64,000 nucleotides of DNA from Cercophora sp. LCS_1 (lineage: Eukaryota > Ascomycota > Sordariomycetes > Sordariales > Lasiosphaeriaceae): NCBI GenBank assembly GCA_036250225.1, contig JAPZLL010000001.1, forward strand, positions 1,488,001-1,552,000, given 5' to 3'. The notes under the pieces are model-generated. The model was not told the origin of the DNA. It did no database searches and saw only the letters and a program-made list of their open reading frames with translations. The position numbers and the translations under genes are program-made. How positions within the stretch are numbered: the stretch's first letter is position 1; each line of letters starts with the position of its first letter. Below are positions 23,478 to 34,481 of the stretch, one piece after another.

Positions 23478-24374
23478 CTTGAAAACCCGCGAGACGACTG
23501 CTCTTGTCTGTGAAAGCTGAGCAACCTGGGTTTGCAATTGACAAGCTGTCCGTAGCAGAACAGAAGTGGCAGCCCGGAGGCAAGAAAAAAGTTGAGCTGC
23601 GGGTTGTCGGCTCTTTTGGGCCGGCTGATTGTGGTGTTGAGGACAGTTTACAGTTTGCAGCTGCTACAGGACCGTCGTGCCGCTTGGATGTGGAGATGTC
23701 GGTAATGCAAGTCGAGAGCAGGGGACAAAACTCTTGGTATAAGGAAACTGAATAACTGGGAGGTGATACTAAAAAGAACTACAAGAGAACAACGGATTAC
23801 TATCCCCTTTTGTTGAAGTGACGCGAGAAAATATTTGGGACACTGCTGCCTCTTTCGACCTCAGCTTCAGCTGGGACGGCAAGATGCGACAAAGGGGGAC
23901 TCTAGTTCCCCTGCAGATGGGGCTATGAATTCCAGCAGGGGTCTCCCGCATATTTGCGGGGAACTGTGCTGGGTGCTGTGGCTTGCAAGTTGGTGACAAA
24001 AATTGAGACAAATCCCAGCTTTGATATCACTTCAATCAAGTAGTTTGAAGCAGCGATGAGGCTGCCTAGAAACACCAGCTAACGCTTATAATGGTTTAAA
24101 TACTAATATTCCATGCTTCTTCATCAGTGCCTGACGCGTGCGTGGCTTGGATTCTTCAAGTGCATCAACGTGCAATCTTTTTCTGTCAGGAACTTGGCAT
24201 TTGGAGGGTTCCAACCAACACTCGAACGGTTTGTGGCGCGTCCCGTCATGAGGCTGGAGCTTGAGTGGGCCGCGCCAGGGACGGACCCCACCAAAGCTGT
24301 CGCGCAGCTCGGCTGGCAAGTGTCAACATCGACAACTGAAATTCCAACTGCCTTCGCAGTCGCGTCATGTCTCC
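23478..24374. other. Divergent promoter region, cargo lectin / ALG8
   Basis: 897-bp spacer between two divergent ER-pathway genes. It must contain both promoters. Short open frames show no domain, and no unfolded-protein-response element is claimed. Confidence 0.5.
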
Positions 24375-25995
24375 ATGGCCGAGATATACCCCTCGCTCGC
24401 GCAATGCGCAGTAGTAGCTGCGGCTTTGAAAGTCCTACTGTTTCCAGCATAGTAAGAGCCCTGAAACTTCCATTGCGTCGCACACAAGTTCTGACATTTT
24501 TGGCCGCCTGCCCACAGCAAATCCACCGACTTTGAAGTCCACCGAAACTGGCTGGCCCTCACCAACAGCCTCCCACTGTGGGAATGGTACTACGAGAATA
24601 CGTCGGAATGGACTCTGGACTACCCTCCCTTCTTCGCCTACTTCGAATGGATCATGTCGCAAGTTGCGAAACTGATTGACCCGGCCATGTTGCGCGTCTA
24701 CAACCTCGAGTATGACAGCTGGCAAACCGTGTACTTTCAACGCTTCACTGTCATAATCACCGAGCTTTTGCTGGTATACGCATTGCAGATGTATGAAACC
24801 CTGGGGTTGGGATGGTATAGGGTCTGACATGTCTAGGTTCGTGGACTCGTCCCATGGCGCATCCAAGCGAGCAGCGCAAGCGGCAGCCATTTCCATCCTA
24901 CTTTCACCGGGCCTGCTCATTATCGACCACATCCACTTTCAGTACAACGGCTGCATGTACGGCATCCTGATCGCGTCCTTGGTCTTGGCAAGGAACAAGT
25001 CGACACTGCTTCTGAGCGGCCTTGTGTTTGCCGCGCTACTGTGCATGAAGCACATTTACCTCTACCTCGCCCCGGCATACTTTGTATTCCTTCTGAGAGC
25101 GTACTGCCTGTCTCCTCCCAGGTCGATCTTTCGGATCCAGTTCCTCAACTGCCTGAAGCTTGGGGGAGGGATTGCCGCCATCTTTGGGATCGCCTTCGGA
25201 CCCTTTGCGCTCAGGGGCCAGATCCCGCAACTGCTCAGCCGGCTGTTTCCGTTCTCTCGCGGTCTATGCCATGCTTACTGGGCACCAAATGTTTGGGCAA
25301 TGTACTCCTTTGCTGACCGGGTCCTGATTATGCTCGCGCCTCGGATCGGGATGTCGCTCAAGGAGGATGCCCTTCACAGTGTGACGCGGGGTCTCGTCGG
25401 CGACACATCGTTCGCTGTTCTCCCCGACATCACGCCGCGCATGTGCTTTGGCCTCACGCTAATCTTCCAGACGATTCCGCTCCTGAAGCTATTCGTACAG
25501 CCCACGTGGGATACCTTTATCGGCGCTGTCACGCTTTGCGGGTACGCGTCATTCCTGTTCGGATGGCATGTTCACGAGAAGGCAATTCTGTTGGTTATTA
25601 TCCCATTCAGCCTCATAGCACTGAAGGACCGGCGCTATCTCAGCGCGTTCAGGCCACTGGCTGTAGCAGGGCATGTTTCTCTGTTTCCCTTGCTCTTCAC
25701 ACCGGCCGAGTTTCCGATCAAGACAGTGTACACCATATTCTGGCTCGTTCTGTTCTTGATGGTATTCGACCACCTTGCACCAGCATCAAGTCGAGCGCGC
25801 TTTTTCCTATTCGACCGGTTTAGTACGATCTACATCACGGTCAGCATCCCGCTTATCGTGTATTGCTCGCTGGTGCATGGCATCGTGTTTGGAAAGAGCT
25901 ATGAATTCCTACCGCTCATGTTCACTAGCTCGTACTCGGCAATCGGGGTAGTCGGGAGCTGGCTTGGGTTCATGTTTGTGTATTTCACATCATAG
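24375..25995 (+). CDS. ALG8: ALG8 dolichyl-P-Glc alpha-1,3-glucosyltransferase
   Basis: ER glucosyltransferase that adds the second glucose to the dolichol-linked N-glycan precursor, using dolichyl-phosphate glucose. Three exons, 24375-24451, 24518-24790 and 24837-25995 (introns of 66 and 46 nt), give 502 aa, close to the usual ALG8 length. Recognisable signatures are FEVHRNWLALT, the luminal motif LDYPPFFAYFEW, and DHIHFQYNGCMYG, followed by about ten hydrophobic spans and HVHEKAILL. The DYPPFFA(Y/W)FE form favours ALG8 over its paralogue ALG6. The start at 24375 is the ATG that opens the exon in phase with the first donor and gives the short hydrophobic N-terminus. Confidence 0.93.
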
Positions 25996-27601
25996 AATTT
26001 ATACCCTCTTTTTTTTTGTCTTGCCAACTGACAATTCCGGGGGGGTCTGCCAGCCGTCGATGCTGTGAAGTCGGGTGCTCAGCTGACTCAGCATGCAACC
26101 ACGTGCGACGGCTGATGATTTGTCGCAGGGAAGCCGCCTCCTGCAAGGCTGATAGCAGGACCCACTTAAAGTCAATTTGTGCTGCTTTTGACTTTGCGGC
26201 TTTCCAAGCGTGCAGGACGGGAATGTTTGGGGTCACAAACATGTCAACTCGAATTCTGAAATGAGCTCGCCGACATCTCAATTGGGCCCGACAGCAATAT
26301 GTACCGCTATGAAAGAAGGGGAAGCGGCCAGGGCCGTGTCCTCTTTTCAAGTCAACATACGAAATAGGGGTCGCGACTTACACGACATTCTGCCCCGACG
26401 CGTTTCAATACCTCGACGCGACAGCTCCTCGAGCACATGCACCCCATGCCATCTGTTGAGGCAGCCCAAGCGAAATGTTCCGATGGGTTTCTAGTGTTTT
26501 CGGACGGAGAACCACTGGTGGCCGTTGAGATGCGTGTCGTTTTCACGAGTGCAACTTGCACGCTGGTGCAGGCCCCAGGTTGCAAAATCGGGGGCAAGGG
26601 ATTCGCGTGGGAGTCCGGGGTCTGCTAGCGAGGTACGCTACCGAGACTCAATCTTGAAAAACACCACGCCGTGTGCCTCCTCGCCAAGCAAGTTTAAGGC
26701 TCTACCATAATTACCAGGGCTGGAATTTGAATCTTACATGGATCGAAAAACACGTTGAAGTTACAGAAGTCCGGATTGAAGCGGTAAGCAAAGCGTGGCC
26801 GGGGTTGCAACGGCCAATGGTCAAGTACCTCTTTATCAGAACAAGCGGGATCCCGTCGCTGTTTCGGGCTGCGGGACCCCCTCGGAAACTAAATTTTGGC
26901 AAGCCGTTTTTCGAGGGTTAATAATCGAAGAAGTGGTCTTTTGCAACTATTGAACAGTCCGGTGATAGCCCTCGGCTGTGCGAACAATATGAGTACAAGA
27001 ACGTTGCCAAAAGACATGCTTTGGAAGACTTGCGTGCGGGAAGGGGTTCCTGGGTGCTCGGGGGGTTGTGAGGAGGAGGAGGACCTTTTTAATCGGACGC
27101 GGACCCGCTCGGCGCACCCCTGGGCCCTATTTGCCGTTCATCCCTTGCCGGGGGGGCCACCTGCTGCTCCTCCTCGTTCAACTATTTTTCTTCCTGCACT
27201 CTCCGGCCCGGACCTCAACCACGCTCACCGTCCGCATCGCGCATCGCGTCCCGCGAGGAAGACTACCAGGCCTTGTGCACATCCATCACGAGCCCCTGAG
27301 ACTTGGATGCGCGTCATCTACGTATATTTTCTGGCTCCCGCGCTCCCGCCATCAGCCTTGCATGCAAAGTCGGGCGACGAGTTCGCACCGCCCACGAACC
27401 CTGCTCGACCTCTCCACCCGACCCGTCACGGATCGCGAGCGCGGCCACATCACCCACAACACCGCCCTTGCCGCATCACAACGCGTCCGCAACCTTCCCT
27501 CCAGCATCTCCAGCTCGACGGGCCTTGTTCGCGAGGCTGACGAACAGCCTCGCATTGCATTTTGAGCGCCGCCCAGCCCGCGGAGCGACAACCCCGTCGC
27601 C
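25996..27601. other. Intergenic, ALG8 3' to ITC1 5'
   Basis: 1.6-kb spacer with the ALG8 3' flank and the promoter and leader of the chromatin-remodelling gene. A plus-strand open frame at 26896-27540 is Pro/Arg/His-rich and looks like GC-rich leader, not a protein. No RNA gene or repeat is identified. Confidence 0.5.
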
Positions 27602-30600
27602 ATGGTACCGCAGCTCCCGCCGCCTCCGCCCACGCCCCAGACGCTGACGACAATGCTCCAGGTTCTCTACAAACGCAAACCCGTCCAGTTTCTCCCCCCG
27701 CCCGACATAGAAGATGATGGGCAGGAGGTACGTGCATTGCCCCTCCACTTGGACCTGTGCTACACTTTTACGTGGGCAATTGCAGCTAACCACCACCTCC
27801 AGGTTTGGCATATCCCCCAGACGGGTGAGGTCTTTGTTACGTATGAGGACTATCTTAACAGGTTTGTTTCTGCCCCTCCTCTCTTTCTGGAGGCCCGGGC
27901 CACTGACAAGTGGGCAGGATGGACTTTTACAAACAGGTATATTGGCTCTGTATAACCTGATATTCCAGCGTCCCAAACTCACCTACTGTGTAGAAACGGT
28001 TCATATGTCCCATTAGCGGCCACTCTGGTCTAACCTTTTTTGACGCCCTGAAGAGCGAGGTTCGTATGTTCTAGAGTGTTGAGTGTTCCCATCGCTGACT
28101 AGGTCCTCGCAGCAAGAGGGTGCCGCCGAAGTCGAACAGGCCTTCCCCGACGTCCTCAAAGGCCCGATCCTTCGACGAGTCCAGTTTCAGACGGTGTCCC
28201 GAATCGATGCCCTGGTTGACCAAATATACGATGAGTTCAAGAACGACTACTATCCGGGCGAGGCAGTCTCGGTTCGTGTTATTAGCGGCGAGAAGCTTGA
28301 GGGCGTTGTACGGGACAAGACTCGGTTCGGTAGCAAAGTGTTGCCAGACGGGACCAGTACTAAGCCATTCTCGCGATATTTCGTCAGCTTGGATACACGC
28401 CCAGGGGAGGAGGCCGTGGTCGACGACAACAACATCTTCCGGGACCGCAAGGTCTTTACCAAGTCGGTACTTCGATCCTTTATCAAGAAGACGGTGACAA
28501 GAGAAGCGTGGAACGGGGCGCCTTGGTTGGTCAAGCACGATATTGCCGAGCGGTTCCGCATCGAGACGCGCATCCCGCCTCACCTTCGCCACGATTACAA
28601 ACTGCAGGAGAGGAAGCAAATGCAGGCGCAAAAGCGACTATCTCATCCCGATGTCAGCAACATCTCGGGCCAGTTCTCGCCCACCGGCCCCTTGCGGTTA
28701 CCAGAGCTCAAGCCGGCTCCCAAAAGCCACAAGTCCAAGGCCCAGCAGGCAGCCCAGGCCCAGGCCCAGCTACAGAATGGGGCCAAGGGCAGACATAGCG
28801 CAGGCCTCAATGGCCACGAGCCGGGTTCATTCTATCACTCACCATTACCTGGCAACCCATTTCAGTTTCCCCTGCGCAACAACATCCCACCGGCTCTCTA
28901 CGCACACCCAGAGCCGCCACCGCCGCCTCCCCCGCCCAAGTATCCCATTGAGGACTTACAGGTTGAAATGCGAGGACGGGTCAGACCTCAGCTCAAGTTT
29001 TTTTGCCAAGACCCACCTGTCCCTGTCGATACCGCCGAGCCAAAGATGGCGTTTAGCGACAAGATCTTGATGAAGTCTATCGGTCCTCTTTTGGAGACTT
29101 GGGATACACTCAATGTCTACTGCGAGATTTTCAAGCTGGATTCTTTTACCTTTGATGACTTTGTAGAAGCGATGCAGGTTGCGTCTGCAGATATGCCTGT
29201 TCAACTGTTTGATGAGATTCACTGCGCAGTTCTCAAAATCCTTGTCACGTCGGAATCGGAGGGTGGAAAGGTGCAGATTCAACTTCCTGAAACGGAAGAG
29301 GAGGAAGAGGAGGACGATGTGATGGACGAGAGCCAGCAGCCGACACCCGAGCCTGAACCCAAGCCTTCAGGACGCGCCACCAGAAGCAGTCTGGCCAAGA
29401 TGGAAGCCGAGAGGCTGGCGGCAGAGGCGGCAGCGGCCGAGCGAGAGACGCAGGAGGCAGAACACGCACCCAAACACAGGACCGAAGAGTTACTGCAAGA
29501 CTACGACTGGATCGAGCATCTCAAGAAGCGCGACTTCAAAGACGGCGGATGGGAAATGATCATGGTCGGCCTACTTCACCAACTGTGCATGAGTGAGCGA
29601 CTCCGAGCGGGGTGTGAAGAACTTTTGCAACGGCTCGTTCCCACGGGAATGGAGCCCAGCCAGGAGATGGTGCGCCAGCAATATGGCTCTCTTGATATCA
29701 ACTACCGCGTTCAAGCTTTGCAGATCATCTGCATGTTGACGGCTGGAACTAAGGCGATCCGCGGGTACATGGAGGACTGCAGTGAGACGATGACGGGATA
29801 CAGGAAGGAGAAGATTGAGTGGCAGAGGAAGCGGAAGCAAGCGTAAGTGTCAAATTTCGATTATTCTTTCAGCCAAACTAACCACCACTCAGTATTGAGG
29901 AGCTCAAGAACCTCAACGACCAACGCAAAATCCTGCTGCCTGACAACCTCCCGCCCAGTCCGCCCCTGGAGACCACGAAGGTCAACGGGGATGTGAAGAT
30001 GTCAGACGTTGAGGAGTTACAGCACACCTCGGACGAGATCCCAGATTCGGAAGACGGCGCTCCCGGCGGCAGGAACCTTCGACGGGGCCATGATCGGGCG
30101 GCCGAGCGCAAACGCAAAGCAGAAAAGGAGCAGGAGAGAAAGGAGAAGGCCGAGGCGGCTAAGCAGCCCAAGCAATCGAAGCAGTTTTTGAAGGTGATCA
30201 AGGACATCCAGAAGAAGGAGGAAGAGATTGCCGAGTGCGAAAAGGAGATCGCCATCATCGACAACGACCTCCGCGAGGCCGACTGCCCACGAACGCGTGT
30301 TCTAGGCAAGGACCGTTTCTGGAATCGGTATTACTGGTTTGAACGCAACGGCATGCCATACGGCGGATTGCCCAACAGCTCGACAGCCGAGGCGGCCTAC
30401 GCCAACGGATGCATCTGGGTGCAGGGCCCCGACGAGCTGGAGCGCGAGGGCTACGTCGACATGAAACAGGAATGGCAGGACGAGTATGTTGCCAAGTTTG
30501 ACATGACGGTCCCGGAGCGCAAGAAGCGAGAAGAAGGCGCGACGAGCGTATATAACGCCTGGCAGTGGGGATACTTCTCCGAGCCGGAACAGGTGGACGC

Positions 30601-31015
30601 GCTGCTTGATTGGCTCGACCCCCGCGGGTTCAACGAGATGAAGCTCCGCAAGGAGATTGTCAACTATCGCGACAAGATTGTCAAAAACATGGACGCTCGC
30701 AAGGAGTATCTTGGTCTCACGGCAGCCACTGATGGCACGTCAGAGGATAAGATGGACGAAGACAAGAAAGAGCTTGGCTCGGGCAACAAGAGAATGAGCA
30801 CGCGCGGTACCAGGACTGCCGCGACAACACCGGAGCCACCTTCGTATCGCTGCTTGAACTGGCAGAACACGATGGCGCTGGATGAGATCGGCCATCTCCA
30901 CAGCCAGGAGCCGCCGCCGGCGCGGGCACGGAAACAGAGCGCGAAGAAGAGGGAAGCCGTGGCAGACCCGGAGCCGGTGACGACACGGGGCAAGAAGGCA
31001 CGACAGGGGAAATGA
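27602..31015 (+). CDS. ITC1: Itc1 / Acf1-type ISWI chromatin-remodelling subunit (WAC-DDT-WHIM)
   Basis: Non-catalytic partner of the ISWI ATPase; in yeast Isw2-Itc1 slides nucleosomes over promoters, and the Neurospora Acf1 homologue is linked to H3K27-methyl silencing. Six exons: 27602-27727, 27803-27861, 27918-27936, 27994-28059, 28113-29842 and 29893-31015, total 1040 aa; the third is only 19 nt. The WAC domain lies at about residues 20-150 (VFVTYEDYLNR, RFICPISGHSGLTFFDAL). The DDT domain begins near 402 (ETWDTLNVYCEIFKL), WHIM1 is near 553 (DWIEHLKKRDFKDGGW), and WHIM2/3 begin near 808 (RFWNRYYWFE, WQWGYFSEPEQVDALLDWL). Acidic and Lys-rich disordered linkers separate them. No PHD finger or bromodomain follows, as expected for fungal Itc1. 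Confidence 0.93.
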
Positions 31016-31485
31016 TTTGTGCATTTTGGGTGGGATGCATTGCCGGTGTTGGGGAGACGGCGCGTGCGTTGCAAGGCACTTAGAAGGGGGTGGGCGTTTG
31101 CTTGATTATGGGATTTGCCGGGGGACGAAATGGAAAAGCATATCAGAGCACACGCTACTCAGTAACAAAAGTAATTACACGGTGCTTTAGGGGAGTTCAT
31201 AGAGGACAAGTTGGTGGTGCATGGCATTGCGGCCGCTGGACGCACTTGTATGTACGGTTTCGTATATAATCTTGAATGCATATTTGGCAATGTAGTGATT
31301 GCGTGCTTAACGGGCGTGTTATTGGTGGTGGTGAACCAGAGTACGGTGGGTCCGAGCGACGGCAACCAGATGTTGTTTCAGACGAGACCTTGGATTCCCT
31401 CCCATCTACTCTCATGTTTTCATCTTACTCTCTCATTGATTTATTCGTACGAGACTCGAACGAATGCCGGGTAAAGCTTACTGTC
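31016..31485. other. Intergenic, ITC1 3' to PDI-like 5'
   Basis: 470-bp spacer with the ITC1 3' untranslated region and the promoter of the HDEL protein gene. No other feature is visible. Confidence 0.5.
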
Positions 31486-32951
31486 ATGACTAAATCGGTG
31501 TTATTGTCGGGTGTCGTTCTCCTGTCATGCTGCTTGCGTGCGGTAACAGCCTGGAACCACACCCCACATCAAGACTTTCGATCAGCCGTCGCCAAAGACA
31601 CGGTCCTTGTAGCATGTCGGTATCCCGCGTTCCTCGTCAATGATCAAGGCTAACAGTCCCAGTTGTGGCAGTATGGTCCCTCCCTCTCCATTCATGCCTC
31701 AATGCTAACACTTGTACTCATCACTTCAGCCAAATGAGTACGTACATCCCCTTCACTCACTCGACAGACAATATTGACACATCAGACTTCCCTCATCTGG
31801 TTTTGAGTCCGAATGGCTCACGGCCTCTGCCTCGCCCAATCACAGGCTGATCAGCATTGATTGCGCAACCGATGATACGGAGACGGGCTGCGATCGCGAG
31901 GGGATCGATTCTCTTCCGTTGATTATGCTGTTTCAAGAGGGTCACGCCGTGAGGTACCAGGGGGCTAGGAGGGCTGCCGCGTATGAAGTCTCTCTCTCTC
32001 TCTCTCTCGCCCACTCCTCTCTACTTTGCTCTTTCATCATCACCACATTTTCCCCACTGCGTATACCCACGTGAGAACCAACCACTGGAAATTATTTGCA
32101 GTTATGAGTGAGTATAGAGAGAGAGTACAGAGGCTAACACACACGCAAGCATGTTGAGCTTCGTCGACAGGCGCCAACGCCCCGCCCTCTCTACCCTGAG
32201 CCTCGAAGATCTCAAAGGGTTCAAAACAGCCGATGAAGTTGTCCTTGTGCTGTACGCAGACGACAAAGACCACGCGGCCCGAGAGCTGGTAGCAGATATC
32301 GCCCCCCTGTACAGAAACGAGTTGTCCTTCGCCTGGGTCGGCGAGCGAGGCGAAGAGGTGGGCGAGTGGCCGGTCGTAGCATGCTACAGGATGCTAGACG
32401 GTGACGTGGCGCACTTCAGAGGGTTTGACCAGGAGAAGAGAGATGAACTTGACAAGTGGATCGGCGAGGCTTCGAGGGGTGTGGTGGGCGAGTTGACGGC
32501 CCTGAATAGGGACAGACTGATAAAACGGGGGTGGCCGATGGTGTACCTGTTCGGGGAGACGGAGAGCCAACGGGTCGAGCTGAGAAAGGTGGTGTACAAG
32601 TTTGCGAGGAGCTATTACGACTCGTTGACCGTGGTGGTCGTTGATCCGTTTGCGTTTCCTGGTTTGATGGAGAAATTGGGGCTGGAAACGGGACGGTTCC
32701 CTGCTGGCGCGGTGCATCAGGTGTCCAAGGACAGGATATACCACTGGCCGAGGGATTTGGCGTTGACGCCGGCGTCGCTGCAGCAGTGGGGGCTGGACGT
32801 GTACCAGGGACGCATCAAGCCGTGGACGCCGCCGGGGGTGACGACGAGTTATGACGACTTGGGGCCGACGAGGGTGGCTACGGGGAGGATATCGATTGCG
32901 AGCGGGATTCCGGGTGTCAAGATCAAGGTGGCTGGGCATGACGAGTTGTAG
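31486..32951 (+). CDS. PDI-like ER-retained thioredoxin-fold protein, apparently without CxxC
   Basis: Signal peptide at residues 1-22 (MTKSVLLSGVVLLSCCLRAVTA) and a C-terminal HDEL place the product in the ER lumen. Simplest in-phase model: exons 31486-31619, 31786-31980 and 32150-32951, 376 aa. After the signal comes a thioredoxin-like segment (DTVLVAC ... FESEWLTASA ... IDCATDD ... PLIMLFQEGHAVRYQGARRAA) that aligns with the PDI a domain, but the WCGHC-type site is not seen. Then follow two segments resembling the b and b' domains, and the protein ends before any a' domain. The 31620-31785 interval is unresolved: it may be one 166-nt intron, or it may hold microexons flanked by good splice signals. 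The second intron contains a (TC)n tract. A non-redox chaperone or scaffold role is inference. Confidence 0.75.
31989..32008. repeat. (TC)n microsatellite in PDI-like intron
   Basis: TC dinucleotide tract immediately downstream of the GTATGA donor of the last intron of the PDI-like gene. Confidence 0.85.
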
Positions 32952-32972
32952 GATTTTTGTAGCAGGAAACAG

Positions 32973-34481
32973 TTAAGCATGGTTTTCCCTCCACAAGTCG
33001 ACACTCACCCCGCGAATGTCCAGCTCCTTTTTGATCAACCGCCCCATGACGCGCACCCTGTTCTGGCACCACCAATATTTTTCACCTGGCAACAACTCGC
33101 CAACAACGCGGTACATGTGCCACAGCAAGACCAACATCCTCGCGTCTCCGCTCGAGATCAGTGGCAGCAACGGCCCAAAACACAGCATGGCAAACGTCAA
33201 TACATACCGCACAAGACCCTCTTCCGTCAGCCCGAACGTCCAACACCCACCCACCAAATCCCGCTCGAGGCTTTTTGCGGTCCGATCCTCAACAAACGCC
33301 ATCGCAATCGCCACCCGCTCAGCCAACCGTCTAAAGGCCCGTCGAACAACACGCTCATCACAAACTCCGCCAGCCTCGACAAACGCCTCCCCTTCCTTGT
33401 AGCTCTCCCAAAGCGTCAACACGCCCAGCTCGTCGGCCCATATCTCCCTGTCATCGATATCCCACCCGCCATCATACAGTTCGCAGAAACCCCTGAAGTA
33501 CCTTTTCCAGTTCAGTCCCCGTTCCCTGACCTCTTTTTCCAACGCCATGCAGGGACCCAGGATGCCGACCCGCCCAAACACGCTTTCCTCGCGCTGAAAC
33601 TCCTTCCATGCCATGAAGAAGATTTGGCGCTGGCCGGTGCTGAGGCGGTAGAGCCTGTCGCGACTGAGATCGAGTCTTTGTCCTTGCGTCGTCGTCGTGG
33701 CGGCATTGCAACCATCATCTTCTCGCATGATATCATCTTCCACCATACTGTCTCCATCTCTCACCATCCCGTCCCCTCCTGATTCCAACCCATCCGTTGC
33801 CGTGTGATGATGATCATGATGATGATGGTGATTCAAGTCAAGAAAACTCAAATCCTCCCACAACACATAATGCACCACCACCGCCCCCGCCATCAACGCA
33901 TCGGCGTTTTCCCCGCCAATCTTCTCCCCCAATGCGGTCCGATACCCCGCTAACGCCTGTGCCAGCAACACGTGTTTGGCGCGTTTATATCTCGCATCAT
34001 TTGGACACAGGTACGCTAAATGTGCGGCTGACAATGACAGAATTGTCGTGAGGAGAAAGGTGTGCTTGGAAGTCGTGAGGACTGCTGACAGGATGGGCGT
34101 CCAGATTTGGGGGAAGATGAGGGTGGGGAGGGTGTGGTGGGTGAAGGTGTGGAGGAGGTGGAGGGTTAGGAGATCGTTTTCTGGGGTGATGGATGGGGGG
34201 ATGATGGGAGAAGATATGGCGGGGGGGTGGGTGGAGGATGGAGAGGGCGTTGAGGAGGGAGAAGTGGTGGTTGGGGAGGGGGTTGGAAAAGATGAGGGGA
34301 CGCAGGTTTCGTTGCGTTTGAGGCAGTTTGTGCAGGGAGTTGATTCGTCGCACTGTGTGAGTCTGGGGTTAGGTATACAGCAGTAGAGTAATGATGGATG
34401 GATGGATGAAAGGGGGTGGATAAGAGGGAGGGAGGGAGGATGTACTTTGACCTTCCGACGTTTACAGCGGACACACCCCAT
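32973..34481 (-). CDS. Zn2Cys6 transcription factor, sterol-uptake-regulator-like layout
   Basis: Two exons, 34481-34446 and 34352-32973, split by a 93-nt intron (GTACAT...CCTAAC...CACAG) inside the zinc cluster; 471 aa. The six cysteines fall at 3, 6, 13, 19, 22 and 29 (GCVRCKRRKVKCDE, CTNCLKRNETC). The cluster starts at residue 3, so either the protein begins directly with the cluster or a short upstream exon is missing. A Pro/Ser/Thr linker is followed by a fungal transcription factor domain (LLLHTFTHHTLPTL-like LHLLHTFTHH, LSLSAAHLAYL) and a His/Asp-rich insertion. The small size and N-terminal cluster resemble fungal regulators annotated as Upc2-like, but no target is assigned. Its stop codon lies 21 bp from that of the convergent PDI-like gene. 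Confidence 0.82.
   Translation of the reverse strand: MGCVRCKRRKVKVHPPSLPLIHPLSSIHPSLLYCCIPNPRLTQCDESTPCTNCLKRNETCVPSSFPTPSPTTTSPSSTPSPSSTHPPAISSPIIPPSITPENDLLTLHLLHTFTHHTLPTLIFPQIWTPILSAVLTTSKHTFLLTTILSLSAAHLAYLCPNDARYKRAKHVLLAQALAGYRTALGEKIGGENADALMAGAVVVHYVLWEDLSFLDLNHHHHHDHHHTATDGLESGGDGMVRDGDSMVEDDIMREDDGCNAATTTTQGQRLDLSRDRLYRLSTGQRQIFFMAWKEFQREESVFGRVGILGPCMALEKEVRERGLNWKRYFRGFCELYDGGWDIDDREIWADELGVLTLWESYKEGEAFVEAGGVCDERVVRRAFRRLAERVAIAMAFVEDRTAKSLERDLVGGCWTFGLTEEGLVRYVLTFAMLCFGPLLPLISSGDARMLVLLWHMYRVVGELLPGEKYWWCQNRVRVMGRLIKKELDIRGVSVDLWRENHA

Noticed and set aside
26896..27540. 214-codon frame upstream of ITC1
   Set aside because: Pro/Arg/His-rich, overlapped by other frames, and placed where the ITC1 leader is expected.
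31448..31468. Possible tRNA B box (GTTCGAGTC on minus strand)
   Set aside because: The segment is a local near-palindrome; T-arm stems do not pair and no cloverleaf can be drawn.
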